Of a DNA stretch of 64,000 nt, positions 41,338 through 51,164 are shown one piece after another. This stretch comes from an uncultured Fidelibacterota bacterium (lineage in GTDB: Bacteria; Fidelibacterota; Marinisomatia; Marinisomatales; TCS55), in the NCBI GenBank assembly GCA_902615915.1, contig CACMQQ010000003.1:62001-126000 (forward strand). The letters are read 5' to 3'. The position numbers and the translations under genes are program-made. Below the pieces are notes generated by a model. It ran no database searches. It was not told the DNA's origin and saw nothing but the letters and a program-made list of their open reading frames with translations. Each line of letters opens with the position of its first letter. Within the stretch, counting starts at the first letter, position 1.

Positions 41338-42708
41338 TTACGCACTTCCTGCCATGCATGACTCGATCTCTGATATTGTCTTTGGAATGTTTGGTCCCAG
41401 AATTTCATGTCCACTATCGGTAATATGAACATTATCTTCGATTCTTATTCCTCCAAAACCTTTATATTTTTTTACCTCATCATAAATTATAAAATCAGCA
41501 AGTTTGTTTGATGATGCCCAATCATCGATCAAATGCGGAATAAAATAAATTCCTGGCTCTACCGTTATTACGAAGCCTGATTTTAATTCTTTTGACAATC
41601 TTAAATATGCCAGGCCAAATTGATCGCTTCTATCAGAACCGGATTCATAGCCAACAAGATCCTCACCCAATCCCTCCATATCGTGAACATCTAAACCAAG
41701 CATATGTCCCAGTCCGTGCGGAAAAAAAAGAGCATGGGCACCGTTTTGGACCGCACTTTCCGTATCACCTCGCATTAAACCAAGGCTTTTTAAACCTTCC
41801 ACGGCAATCCTTGAAGCTTCCAAATGGGCACTTTTAAATGAATTTCCCGCTTTGCAAAGTTTCAAGGCTGCTTCTTGCATCTTAAACACGATTGAATAAA
41901 TCTCTCTTTGCTGAGATGAGAATTTACCGCTTACAGGAAAGGTTCTGGTTATATCGCTAGCATAATAATTTGAAGATTCAGCTCCTGAATCATTTAAAAG
42001 CAGCTGACCGTTTTTCATAAGATTTTGATAATTGTTGTTATGTAATATCTCCCCATTAATAGTAAATATTGATGGATAGGCCAACCGACTTCCATTGCTA
42101 AAGGCATAGCCTTCCATTTTTCCTACAACCGATTGCTCGGTGACCCCATCTGAGGAATTTTGCATTGCTATCTTATGCATTTCAGCTGTGATTTTTAGTG
42201 CAGATTCTATTTCTGATATCTCTTCTTGTGCCTTGATTGATCTTTGAGCAATGACTGAAGAAATCAATTCTTTTGAGGTATGTATATTTTGATTAAATAG
42301 ACTTCTTAGAAAATTAATATGTTCAGCTCTGTATGCTGGCAAATAATGTATTTTTCCTTTGTAAGATGACAAATATTGTTCAAGTTTTGAAGTAGGCATA
42401 CTTTCTTCAATTCCAACTTGTGTTGCCATATCCATTACTGAGATCCTCGAACCCTCCCAAACGATATCATCAGAAGACAAATCATCTCCAAACAAGACAG
42501 ATCTCTTTGATTCGGTATCAATTATCACATTTAACCCGGGGAAATCTAATCCACAGTAATATAAAAAATTGCTATCCTGTCTAAATCGTAGGGTATTGGA
42601 TGGATAATTCATTGGAACAGGATTATTTCCGTATAAAAATATTAATCCTGATTGAACTTTATCGCAAATTAGAGACCTTCTATTAATTAAAATATTTTTT
42701 TCAAACAT
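41338..42708 (-). CDS. Xaa-Pro aminopeptidase (M24B)
   Basis: 456 residues. An N-terminal AMP_N domain (INRRSLICDKVQSGLIFLYGNNPVPMNYPSNTLRFRQDSNFLYYCGLDFPG) precedes the pita-bread catalytic domain with all metal ligands: LLNDSGAESSNYYASDITRTFPVSG, FPHGLGHMLGLDVHDME, TVEPGIYF and GIRIEDNVHITDSG. It cleaves N-terminal residues next to proline. No signal peptide, so cytoplasmic. It begins 2 nt after the M20 gene upstream ends; both act on peptides or amides. Confidence 0.92.
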   Translation of the reverse strand: MFEKNILINRRSLICDKVQSGLIFLYGNNPVPMNYPSNTLRFRQDSNFLYYCGLDFPGLNVIIDTESKRSVLFGDDLSSDDIVWEGSRISVMDMATQVGIEESMPTSKLEQYLSSYKGKIHYLPAYRAEHINFLRSLFNQNIHTSKELISSVIAQRSIKAQEEISEIESALKITAEMHKIAMQNSSDGVTEQSVVGKMEGYAFSNGSRLAYPSIFTINGEILHNNNYQNLMKNGQLLLNDSGAESSNYYASDITRTFPVSGKFSSQQREIYSIVFKMQEAALKLCKAGNSFKSAHLEASRIAVEGLKSLGLMRGDTESAVQNGAHALFFPHGLGHMLGLDVHDMEGLGEDLVGYESGSDRSDQFGLAYLRLSKELKSGFVITVEPGIYFIPHLIDDWASSNKLADFIIYDEVKKYKGFGGIRIEDNVHITDSGHEILGPNIPKTISEIESCMAGSA

Positions 42709-42710
42709 TT

Positions 42711-44144
42711 TTATCTCTTGATTGGAGGAGGTCCAGGTGGTATCATAGGCTCATACCTTCTACTTCCTTTACGCTCTTTAAATTCAGCTTTGATCTCTTT
42801 GACAAGTTTTGGGTCTTCAAAAATATCTACCATGGTCATACCCAAGGCTTTTGATGCGTGAAGCATTCCTTTATGACCAATGGACATTCCAGTGCATGCG
42901 ACCACAGCCCAGGAGTGCCAAGGTGCATCTTTAGGAGCAGTCGGTGTCCTTAATCTTACTATTGGTACTATTTGACTAACATCTCCAACATCAGTAGATC
43001 CCCCTTGAGCTGGGAGGGTTTCTCTCATTGGATAGATCTCACCATCCATACCAACTTGCGGCTTGTTGGTCGCTTTTTGGATTGCTTTGGCATACTCTGT
43101 TTCGCTCGCGCTATACTTTAGGGGGCCCAATAGCTCAAAATTTGTTTGTACAACAGCCGCTCCTCTTCTGTTTGGCAATATTTCATAAATTCCTGAGATT
43201 AACGAAACTTCATGTTCTACCTCAGCCATTAAAGCTCCCCCTGCGGCAATTTTCTTAACTCGTTCATATACAACATTTAGTGATTCTCTATCATTTTCTC
43301 TGACTCGAACCCAAATCTGCGCATAGTCTGGGACAACATTTACAACATCACCAGCTTTTTCAATTTGATAATGTATTCTAGTTGTGGGTTTTACATGTTC
43401 CCTGTAATAATTAATTCCAGTAGTAAATAACTCCATTGCATCAACAGCGCTGTAGCCATTCCAAGGGTCCGATGATGCATGTGCAGTATTTCCTGTGAAC
43501 TTCACTCTAAAGTCGATCAAGGCTTTGCTACTTTGAGTTGACGCTTCAATGATGTCAGATGGATGCCAATCCATGCATACATCCAGATTATTAAATAACC
43601 CTTCGCGTGCAAACCATACTTTGCCAAATATGGTCTCTTCAGCTGGAGTACCATAAAAAACGATAGTTCCTTTCAGTTTCTTTTTTTGAATGAGTTCTTT
43701 TATTGCAATTGCAGCTCCAAGACTGGCAGTGCCAAAAAGATTATGTCCACAACCATGACCAGGCGCCCCCTCAATTAGAGCTTCTTTTACAGGTTTAAGT
43801 TTTTGTGATATGCCTGCGTTTGCATCAAATTCTCCCAATATTCCTATTCTGGGGCTACCCTTGCCATAGGATGCGATAAATGCAGTTGGCATACCTGCTA
43901 CACCTCTCTCAACATCAAATCCATTTTTTTGCGCATAGTCTGCAAGCACTTTCGAAGATTTGTATTCTTCAAGGGCTACTTCAGCATGTGACCATATTGC
44001 ATCACTAATTTTAATGAGCGCTTTTTCATGTTTTTCAATTGAGGATTCAATGTCTTTTTTATTTGCAGTCCAATCTATTTGAGCAAAAGAAATGGTATGA
44101 GTGATAAAAACGAGGGTAAAAAAAGGTAATAATTTTTTAATCAT
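42711..44144 (-). CDS. Secreted M20 peptidase, AbgB-like
   Basis: 477 residues with signal peptide (LLPFFTLVFITHTISFAQ). M20 features: IGILGEFDAN, APGHGCGHNLFGTASLG, GTPAEETIFGKVWFAREGLFNNLD, MDWHPSD, NTAHASSDPWNGYSAVDAMELF and GGSTDVGDVSQIVP. Closest in pattern to AbgB, the p-aminobenzoyl-glutamate hydrolase subunit; AbgB-like proteins also cleave other N-acyl amino acids. A Pro-rich tail (PPGPPPIKR) ends the protein. Its partner AbgA is not adjacent, so a folate-fragment role is unproven. Confidence 0.87.
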   Translation of the reverse strand: MIKKLLPFFTLVFITHTISFAQIDWTANKKDIESSIEKHEKALIKISDAIWSHAEVALEEYKSSKVLADYAQKNGFDVERGVAGMPTAFIASYGKGSPRIGILGEFDANAGISQKLKPVKEALIEGAPGHGCGHNLFGTASLGAAIAIKELIQKKKLKGTIVFYGTPAEETIFGKVWFAREGLFNNLDVCMDWHPSDIIEASTQSSKALIDFRVKFTGNTAHASSDPWNGYSAVDAMELFTTGINYYREHVKPTTRIHYQIEKAGDVVNVVPDYAQIWVRVRENDRESLNVVYERVKKIAAGGALMAEVEHEVSLISGIYEILPNRRGAAVVQTNFELLGPLKYSASETEYAKAIQKATNKPQVGMDGEIYPMRETLPAQGGSTDVGDVSQIVPIVRLRTPTAPKDAPWHSWAVVACTGMSIGHKGMLHASKALGMTMVDIFEDPKLVKEIKAEFKERKGSRRYEPMIPPGPPPIKR

Positions 44145-44179
44145 AACGTTACTCCTTGGAATTAAAGTAGCTATTTAAT

Positions 44180-44857
44180 TTAAATCAACCACCTAAAATG
44201 TATATAAAAATCTTTTTCTAATTCATCTTTTAATCGGTGATCAGTCTTTTCTTTTCTTAAAATCTTAAAGCCTTTACCAATTGATATGCCAATAGCAGCT
44301 CCAAAAACCACATCTGACAAAAAATGCTTTTTATCCTTTATTCTACTTAAAGCAGTATTAATTGATAACAGATAAAATGGAACCGATAAGGGTATTCCCT
44401 CGATTTGATTAATTAATTCGGCAGCTAAAAAACTATTTGAAGTATGACCAGAAGGGAATGAGTAATTGTTAGAACCATCAGGTCTCTGGCGCTGAGATAG
44501 GCTTTTGATTGCATAGGTTGACATGATATTAGCTACAAAAGCATTAGAAACGTAATCTTTGTTCATATTGCTTTTTAACATTATTGCCCATACAGCAAGT
44601 GGGCTCAAAATACCCCAAAAATCACCAACTTGACTCAAACGCGATGGTAGAAGACTTTTATTTTCATTATTGGTTCTTATAGTGTTATCATATTTGCTGG
44701 CGAAAAAAGTAAGGGCTAAACCGCTGGTTAAAATAGCTTGAGTATTTTTACTATTTAGAGTGTTTGAAAGGCCATTCTCAATGTTATTAAATGATAATAT
44801 TTGCCCATGTAAACGAACAATATTTAAAATCATTAACCATTTTATTATTTTAATCAT
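44180..44857 (-). CDS. PAP2-family membrane phosphatase
   Basis: 225 residues. The three PAP2 motifs are in order: KSLSQRQRP, PSGHTSNSF and SRIKDKKHFLSDVVFG (catalytic His near residue 179). Several hydrophobic helices and an N-terminal signal-like segment (WLMILNIVRLHGQ). Family members dephosphorylate lipids such as undecaprenyl-PP or phosphatidate. Divergent from lysA with 77 bp between; the location beside the peptidoglycan genes makes a lipid-carrier role possible but unproven. Confidence 0.87.
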   Translation of the reverse strand: MIKIIKWLMILNIVRLHGQILSFNNIENGLSNTLNSKNTQAILTSGLALTFFASKYDNTIRTNNENKSLLPSRLSQVGDFWGILSPLAVWAIMLKSNMNKDYVSNAFVANIMSTYAIKSLSQRQRPDGSNNYSFPSGHTSNSFLAAELINQIEGIPLSVPFYLLSINTALSRIKDKKHFLSDVVFGAAIGISIGKGFKILRKEKTDHRLKDELEKDFYIHFRWLI

Positions 44858-44934
44858 TACTACTCAATGTTTTTTTTATAATTAAATTCTAATGTTTCTA
44901 TTGATAAAAAACAATGCTACAAAATATTAAATAA

Positions 44935-46176
44935 ATGCATCCATTAAAGAAAAACTTAGCCAATAAAGACTTATTTAAGGACATTGCCAATAAATATGGA
45001 ACGCCTTGTTATTTATATGATAGAGATAGATTAGTCGAAAATCTCATTAATTTGGACAATACGTTAGAGGAAAATTTTGAAAAATATCACATTTGCTATT
45101 CAGCAAAAGCAAATAGCAATCCCCATCTATTAAAACTAATGATTGATACATTGCCAGATATGGGGACTGATTGTTCAAGCCCAGGAGAAGTATTCATATC
45201 CAATAAAGTTGGCATTCCAGGGTCAAGGATTTTATACACAGGTAATTATGAATTAATTAGCGATCTGCAGATGGCATATGATAATCATTGCAACATCAAT
45301 TTAGATGATATTACATCAATACAAAGGTTGCAAAAAGTAGGCATACCTGAGATCATTTCATTTCGTCTTAATCCAGGTTTTGGGAATGGGTCATTTGCGC
45401 AGATTACCACTGCCGGACTTCATGCTAAATTTGGCATACCGCACGAGAACATAATCGATGCATATGAGAAAGCGCAGCGCCTTGGAATAAAAAGATTTGG
45501 CCTGCAATGCATGGCAGGTTCAGGAAATTTAGATCAAGAATACTTTGAAAAAGTATTTACTCTTATAATGGATAATGTTCAAAAGATATCTATGCAAACA
45601 GGTATAGAATTTGAATATATCAGTATGGGGGGTGGTTTTGGAATTCCTTACAAGGAGAATGAAAAACCTCTTGAGATTAATAGATTATTTCAAAGGCTTT
45701 CAAAAATATTTTACAAATACTTTACTAGGGATAATGCTCCCTCTCTTTGGTTAGAACCGGGCAAATACATCATAGCAGATGCAGGCTACCTTTTGACAAA
45801 AGTTGTTGCAACTAAGAAAAGTTATAAAAACTATATTGGAACTGATGCTGGCATGGAAACGCTCATGCGAAATGCACTTTATGGAGCCTATCATAAGATC
45901 TACAAGCTTGGTGAAGAGAGTGATGACAAAGAAGTGTATGACTTTACAGGACAAATATGTGAAAATACTGATCGCATAGCCACCGATCGATTATTTTCTA
46001 GTGTGAAAGAGGGCGATCTTCTTGCTGTAATGGATACAGGCGCCTATGGATACTCGATGTCTCACAACTTCAATACCAGACCCAGAGCTGCGGAAGTTTT
46101 AATTAGTAAAAACGATTTTAAACTTATTAGAAAAAGAGAGACCTTGGAGGATATCTTTTCAAACTGCAATGTTTAA
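44935..46176 (+). CDS. lysA: Diaminopimelate decarboxylase
   Basis: 413 residues, fold III PLP decarboxylase. The PLP lysine is K58 in CYSAKANSNPHLLKLM; further motifs are HAKFGIP, YISMGGGFGIPY, WLEPGKYIIADAGYLLTKVV and the C-terminal TGQICENTDRIATDR with the catalytic Cys, then DTGAYGYSMSHNFNTRPRAAEVL. It converts meso-DAP to lysine. It heads a coupled run with a secreted protein and NamZ, a setting that suggests use of DAP recovered from murein as well as biosynthesis. Confidence 0.9.
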   Translation: MHPLKKNLANKDLFKDIANKYGTPCYLYDRDRLVENLINLDNTLEENFEKYHICYSAKANSNPHLLKLMIDTLPDMGTDCSSPGEVFISNKVGIPGSRILYTGNYELISDLQMAYDNHCNINLDDITSIQRLQKVGIPEIISFRLNPGFGNGSFAQITTAGLHAKFGIPHENIIDAYEKAQRLGIKRFGLQCMAGSGNLDQEYFEKVFTLIMDNVQKISMQTGIEFEYISMGGGFGIPYKENEKPLEINRLFQRLSKIFYKYFTRDNAPSLWLEPGKYIIADAGYLLTKVVATKKSYKNYIGTDAGMETLMRNALYGAYHKIYKLGEESDDKEVYDFTGQICENTDRIATDRLFSSVKEGDLLAVMDTGAYGYSMSHNFNTRPRAAEVLISKNDFKLIRKRETLEDIFSNCNV

Positions 46177-47590
46177 AATAATAAAATTATTAACACTGTT
46201 ACTTACTTCGTTTATTTTTGGTCAATACGATGACGCAATATTCATAGATCCTTCAATAGAGTCTCCAAAAAAAATAGAAACCGCTTTAAAAGTTCCCGTC
46301 AATTTGCATATTACCTCAAAAGATGAAAAGATTTACATTGATTTTTCGGAAGTTGATTCTTTGGTATCATATGAGGTCGCTCGTCAATTTGAGAACATGA
46401 CTGACTCTTCATCCTACGGTACATTTACAGGGTCTCCAATAATCATTGACAAGGACGATGACGATGATATTTTCTTTTTAAAGATTAGGGCTTCCAAAGG
46501 AACAAGAAAAGGACCTTTCACTGAACTTTTAGGCGCCTCGTATGCATCCAGCCGATCGAAAATTTTAATTGTAAATGGTAATGATAGGATCGTTGGAACC
46601 AACAATACCTTCAATTATATATTACAACATGGAATAGCAATATTTGATAATGGTTATGATTTTGACTCAGCTTCCAATGAGGCTATTATCAATGGATGGA
46701 TCAATTTATCAGACTATAATATTGTGGTTTGGATGCTTGGTGAGGAAGGAGTTTCAACGAGCTCATTTAGCGAGAGAGAACAATATTTGGTAAGAAAATA
46801 TTTAATCTCTGGTGGAAAGATTTTTGTTTCGGGTTCTGAAATCGGATATGATTTGGTCCAGAGAGGAACTAATAGCGATAAAAAATTCTTTAGAGAGATT
46901 TTGAAGTCTCGGTATATAACAGATGCTGTGGGAGGTAGAAAAGGTGTTTACAGGATCAAATCTAGTGAAAATTCAATTATTGCTGGTATTAATTTTAATT
47001 ATGATGATGGATCTGGCAATACGTATGACGTGGATTGGCCAGATGGCGTAATTCCAATAGGCAATGCAAATCGTCTTGCTGTTTTTAGCGGTCTTAGTCC
47101 CTCTGTTTATGGAGGGGCGGGTATTTACTATAAAGGATTATTCAAAGATGGGATAATGCCTGGTGCAATTGTCTATATGACAATTGGCTTTGAATCTATC
47201 TATCCTGGATACATAAGAAATGATATCATGGGACGTGTGCTAAACTACTTTGACGCAAAAACTATTACTCCAGAAATAAGCCAAAAAACCCTAGATGCCT
47301 CATATCAAAAAGGAATGGGAATTACCGGATTTTACAATAACCACGAAGATAAATCCATTACCATAGAATTTTATTCTAATGAATATGAACCATACTGTTT
47401 CCTCACTATTCAAGATAACAAAAATAATGAGATCTTTAAAATGCGCATTTATGAATTACCCGTAAAAAAACAAAGATTTAGATGGACAGGATTTACCAAG
47501 TATGGTGAAAAAGCTCCAAGCGGAGTGTATAGCGCATCCATTGTGCAAGGCAAAAAATCCGTTACTCGAAAATTTAAATTAATAAACTAA
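46169..47590 (+). CDS. Secreted protein with FN3-like domain and sorting tail
   Basis: 473 residues. Signal peptide (LLTLLLTSFIFGQ), then a fibronectin-III-like segment (residues ~40-125, LHITSKDEKIYIDFSEVDSLVSYEVARQ...FFLKIRAS). Next comes a domain starting SRSKILIVNGNDRIVGTNNTFNYILQHGIAIFDNGYDFD with alternating strands and helices (YNIVVWMLGEEG, LISGGKIFVSGSEIGYDLV), like the amidotransferase/ThuA-like domain of Bacteroidota FN3 proteins. The end RFRWTGFTKYGEKAPSGVYSASIVQGKKSVTRKFKLIN is a FlgD/type IX sorting tail. It overlaps lysA by 8 nt and namZ by 1 nt, so a murein-related surface role is possible. Confidence 0.65.
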   Translation: MFKIIKLLTLLLTSFIFGQYDDAIFIDPSIESPKKIETALKVPVNLHITSKDEKIYIDFSEVDSLVSYEVARQFENMTDSSSYGTFTGSPIIIDKDDDDDIFFLKIRASKGTRKGPFTELLGASYASSRSKILIVNGNDRIVGTNNTFNYILQHGIAIFDNGYDFDSASNEAIINGWINLSDYNIVVWMLGEEGVSTSSFSEREQYLVRKYLISGGKIFVSGSEIGYDLVQRGTNSDKKFFREILKSRYITDAVGGRKGVYRIKSSENSIIAGINFNYDDGSGNTYDVDWPDGVIPIGNANRLAVFSGLSPSVYGGAGIYYKGLFKDGIMPGAIVYMTIGFESIYPGYIRNDIMGRVLNYFDAKTITPEISQKTLDASYQKGMGITGFYNNHEDKSITIEFYSNEYEPYCFLTIQDNKNNEIFKMRIYELPVKKQRFRWTGFTKYGEKAPSGVYSASIVQGKKSVTRKFKLIN

Positions 47591-48840
47591 TGAAATCACT
47601 AATCCCTTATCTTTTAATACTGTTATTAAGTTGCTCAGGATATACAATAAATAACACTTTTGAAAGAAGTTCAGTAAGTGATGATCCTCAGTCAGTCATT
47701 TTAGGTCTTGACGTCCTATTCGATGAAAAAATTAATTTGATCAAAAATAAAGATATTGCACTAGTTACTAATCAAAGTGGTGTCGATAAAGAAGGAAGAT
47801 CCAATTATTTAAAATTCTTAGAACATGAAAATGTCAATCTTAAAGTTATTTTTTCGCCTGAACATGGGCTTTTTGGTGAGGCTGCTGCTGGTGAAAAATT
47901 AGACTATGATAAATTAAATGACATGCCTCAAGTGATTAGTTTATATGGAAATAAGAAAAGACCGTCAAAAAATGATTTAAAAGATATTGATATCATAGTA
48001 TACGATGTGCAAGATGTTGGAGCGCGCTTTTACACTTATATTACAACTTTGGGCTATGTTATGGAAGTTGCATCACAAGCAAAAATAAAAGTTATAGTTT
48101 TAGATAGACCAAATCCAATAAAAGGCAATCTTATTGAGGGGCCTTTGCTTAATATGGATTATCAATCTTTTGTTGGAAACTATCCAATCCCCATTCGATA
48201 TGGACTTTCGATTGGAGAGTTAGCAAAAATGATGGCTGGTGAAAAATGGATCAAAGGTGCACCCAAACTGAGTGTGATAAAAATGAAAAACTGGAAACGA
48301 AACCAATGGTATGATGAAACAGGGCTTCAATGGATTAAGCCTTCGCCTAACATTCCTGATCTCAATACGGCGCTTATTTATCCTGGCATGTGCCTACTTG
48401 AAGCTACCAACATTAACGAAGGTAGGGGCACAGATAAACCCTTTAAGCGTTTTGGAGCACCATGGATTGACAATGCTAAACTTTCAAACAGATTGAATGA
48501 GATAAAAATGCCTGGAGTTGAGTTCAAACCAGTTACTTATATTCCAACAGATATAGATGGCATGGCTATCAACCCAACATTCAAAAATAAGATCTGTAAA
48601 GGTATTGAAATTAAAATTATAGATCGCGATATTTACCAAAGTGTGCAAATTGGGTTGAATATCATTTCAATTCTTCGCGATGAGTATCCAAATAAATTTG
48701 TAATTAACGATAAAAGAATGATCAGCTTGTTAGGAGTTGATGAGCTAAACATTTTTAATGAGATGCCTATTGATTTAAAAACAATATTTCATAATATAGA
48801 CTTTATTGAAACCTCAAAGAAATACATTCTCTATAATTGA
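47590..48840 (+). CDS. namZ: Exo-beta-N-acetylmuramidase NamZ (DUF1343, GH171)
   Basis: 416 residues with a lipoprotein signal (LLILLLSC). DUF1343 hallmarks: LVTNQSGVDKEGRSN, VIFSPEHGLFGEAAAGEK, DVQDVGARFYTYITTLGYVMEVA, VLDRPNPIKG, GNYPIPIRYGLSIGELAKMM and LEATNINEGRGTDKPFKRFGAPWI. NamZ removes MurNAc from the non-reducing end of murein glycan chains. The gene overlaps the upstream secreted-protein stop as TAATG and is 1 nt before the next gene. The key enzyme that marks the region as a peptidoglycan-salvage locus. Confidence 0.92.
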   Translation: MKSLIPYLLILLLSCSGYTINNTFERSSVSDDPQSVILGLDVLFDEKINLIKNKDIALVTNQSGVDKEGRSNYLKFLEHENVNLKVIFSPEHGLFGEAAAGEKLDYDKLNDMPQVISLYGNKKRPSKNDLKDIDIIVYDVQDVGARFYTYITTLGYVMEVASQAKIKVIVLDRPNPIKGNLIEGPLLNMDYQSFVGNYPIPIRYGLSIGELAKMMAGEKWIKGAPKLSVIKMKNWKRNQWYDETGLQWIKPSPNIPDLNTALIYPGMCLLEATNINEGRGTDKPFKRFGAPWIDNAKLSNRLNEIKMPGVEFKPVTYIPTDIDGMAINPTFKNKICKGIEIKIIDRDIYQSVQIGLNIISILRDEYPNKFVINDKRMISLLGVDELNIFNEMPIDLKTIFHNIDFIETSKKYILYN

Positions 48841-48841
48841 T

Positions 48842-49768
48842 ATGCGGTCCTTAGTTTTTACCATATTTACAATTACATTACTCTCCTTTGTGCATACATC
48901 ATGCTCAACTAATGAAGAATTTGATCCTTATGTAATTGTATTGGGTATTGCACAAGATGGTGGAGCACCTCAAGCTGGATGTATGAAAAATTGTTGCATA
49001 GATCGATGGGGAGATCCCGAAAAAAGATTGCTTGTTTCTAGCATTGGAATAGTTGATCCTAAATCAGACAGCGCTTGGATCATTGATGTAACGCCAGATT
49101 TCCCTGACCAATTGAAACAATTAACGAATAATGATCCAGCAAAATTTAAAGGGGCATTCATAACGCATGCACATATAGGGCACTACAGTGGTCTCATACA
49201 TTTTGGAAGAGAGGTAATGGGCTATAAAAACACTCCGGTATATACTATGCCCAAAATGACGAAATTTATCAAGGCAAATGGTCCATGGAGCCAACTAGTA
49301 AAACTTAAAAATATCAAGATCAAATCATTAAAAGATGATAAAAAGATTAAATTGAATAAGAGAATTTCCATAACCCCTTTTCTAGTTCCTCACCGAGATG
49401 AATTTTCAGAAACCGTTGGATTTAAAGTTGAAGGTCCTAGTAAATCGTTAATCTACATACCAGATATTGACAAATGGCAAAAATGGGACAATGATCTTAT
49501 TAAAATTGTGGAAGAAAATGATTATTCTTTGATTGATGGAACATTTGCTGAGCAAGATGAATTACCTGGGCGTGATATGTCTAAAATACCACATCCATTT
49601 ATAGTAGAAACAATGGATATTCTCAAGCCTATGAAAGAAAAATCAAAGGTTCATTTCATTCATTTGAATCATACCAATACCGCTCTTATGCCTAACTCGC
49701 GCATTAACGATGAACTTAAGACTTTGGGGTATAAAATTGCCAGTCGGGGCTTAAAGCTTAAGATTTAG
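48842..49768 (+). CDS. PqqB-like metallo-beta-lactamase-fold lipoprotein
   Basis: 308 residues from the ATG one base after the namZ stop; this start gives a clean lipoprotein signal (LLSFVHTSCS). The core YVIVLGIAQDGGAPQAGCMKNCC...SSIGIVDPKSDSAWIIDVTPDFPDQL, GAFITHAHIGHYSGL (HxHxxH), LVPHRDEFSETVGFKV, IYIPDIDKW and FIHLNHTN is the PqqB-like MBL pattern. Such lipoproteins are distinct from PQQ biosynthesis and are of unknown substrate. Position in the namZ operon suggests a role with murein or amino-sugar products. The 3' end overlaps the opposing symporter gene by 11 nt. Confidence 0.8.
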   Translation: MRSLVFTIFTITLLSFVHTSCSTNEEFDPYVIVLGIAQDGGAPQAGCMKNCCIDRWGDPEKRLLVSSIGIVDPKSDSAWIIDVTPDFPDQLKQLTNNDPAKFKGAFITHAHIGHYSGLIHFGREVMGYKNTPVYTMPKMTKFIKANGPWSQLVKLKNIKIKSLKDDKKIKLNKRISITPFLVPHRDEFSETVGFKVEGPSKSLIYIPDIDKWQKWDNDLIKIVEENDYSLIDGTFAEQDELPGRDMSKIPHPFIVETMDILKPMKEKSKVHFIHLNHTNTALMPNSRINDELKTLGYKIASRGLKLKI

Positions 49769-51161
49769 AAATAAGTGAATTTTCTATCTGCTGAAGGCTT
49801 ACAACTAACAAGACATTAGCCAAGCTTGATATCAGCACAAACCAGGTCCAAGCAAACCCCCAGCTATCAAGAAAAAATACTAAGATCATACTAGAGACCA
49901 ACCCTAATGGCGGATAGAGAGGATTGATTTTTAAATTAATTTTAGATAGAAAGAATAAGCCTAATAGACCTCCGTATGTGAAAGATGCTATCCTTAGACC
50001 AACCTCTATTATAGATGAGTTAGTCTCATCAAATAAAAAAGCAAAGATCATTAATACAATACCCCACAAAAGGCTTATCAATTTGGAAGCTTTCAAAGAA
50101 CTATTCTTATCAAATATATCTACCACGGTTGATGTTGTGAGCGAATTGATAGATGAGCTCAATGTTGACATAGCAGCAGATATTGCACCCGCCAAAAGCA
50201 AACCTCTCAACCCTACTGGAACGTATTCAATGATAAATGTGGTGAATTCTCGGTCCTGCTCAATAGGTTCATTACCCATCAAAATGAAAATCAAACTACC
50301 AACAAAAAGAAATATTGTAAATTGAAAAAGTATCAAAATACCACTTCCAATCATTGCTTTTTTTGCACTTATAAGATTTTTGGTACTCAATACTCTTTGA
50401 ACCATCATATGATCTATGCCATGTGAAGCAAGTGATAGAAAAATGCCCCCTATTAATGCAGATACAAAGTGATATGAATTACCAATAGGATTCCCGCTAA
50501 ATTCAAACAATTGTAGTTTTTCTCTATTCGATAGATATGACAATAGATCAAAGAATGATAATTCAACATAACTTAAGCCGATAATAATTGCTGTTAGACC
50601 ACCAAAGAGATATAAAATAAATTGAAAAAAATCTATCCAAAGAATTGATCTTATTCCTCCAAAAAATGAATATATCAGGGTTGTACATCCTATAATAAAT
50701 ATTGAAGAGAAAATAGACCAACCGGTTAAAATTTGCACAATTACTGCAGTAGCAAGAAACCTCACTCCGTCGGCAAGCAATCTGGTGGCTAAAAATACCA
50801 ATGATGATATTCTTTGCATAGAAAGATTGAACCTCATACCAATGATTTGATATATCGATATCACTCCCTTTTCAAAATAAATTGGTAATAAAAGAACACT
50901 CACGCCTAATCTTCCAATGATGTACCCTAAAGACAATTGCAAAAAAGTCCAATTACCTGAATAAGATAAACCTGGCACACTGATAAAAGTAAGAACTGAT
51001 GTTTCTGTTGCCACAATAGACATCATAGCCACATACCAAGGAATATTTCTACCGCCTAAAAAATAGTCTTCTATTGTTTTATTTCTCTTTCTTTGCAAAT
51101 AGCCGTAGAGTGGAAAACCAATAATAAAAAAAGAAATTATTAAAAAATCAATCCAGTGCAA
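49758..51161 (-). CDS. Sodium:solute symporter, murein-locus type
   Basis: 467 residues from a TTG start (HWIDFLIISFFIIGFPLYGYLQRKRNKTIEDYFLGGRNIPWYVAMMSIVATETSVLTFISVPG). About 13 helices, with SFFGGIRSILWIDFFQFILYLFGGL and LLAGAISAAMSTLSSSINSLTTSTVVDIF. SSS symporters adjacent to MurNAc enzymes in Bacteroidota import MurNAc or related sugars; that cargo is inferred from context. It lies 3 nt after the DUF1460 gene on the same strand and is convergent with the PqqB-like gene. Confidence 0.85.
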   Translation of the reverse strand: MHWIDFLIISFFIIGFPLYGYLQRKRNKTIEDYFLGGRNIPWYVAMMSIVATETSVLTFISVPGLSYSGNWTFLQLSLGYIIGRLGVSVLLLPIYFEKGVISIYQIIGMRFNLSMQRISSLVFLATRLLADGVRFLATAVIVQILTGWSIFSSIFIIGCTTLIYSFFGGIRSILWIDFFQFILYLFGGLTAIIIGLSYVELSFFDLLSYLSNREKLQLFEFSGNPIGNSYHFVSALIGGIFLSLASHGIDHMMVQRVLSTKNLISAKKAMIGSGILILFQFTIFLFVGSLIFILMGNEPIEQDREFTTFIIEYVPVGLRGLLLAGAISAAMSTLSSSINSLTTSTVVDIFDKNSSLKASKLISLLWGIVLMIFAFLFDETNSSIIEVGLRIASFTYGGLLGLFFLSKINLKINPLYPPLGLVSSMILVFFLDSWGFAWTWFVLISSLANVLLVVSLQQIENSLISKS

Positions 51162-51164
51162 GTT

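Noticed and set aside
31557-44144. A biosynthetic or defence island formed by the amidohydrolase, M20 and M24 genes
   Set aside because: All are ordinary peptide- or amide-hydrolysing enzymes, mostly with signal peptides; scavenging explains them and no defence domains are present.
48842-49768. Metallo-beta-lactamase-fold protein as a carbapenemase or PQQ biosynthesis gene
   Set aside because: It has the PqqB-like pattern rather than class B lactamase motifs, and no other pqq genes are nearby.
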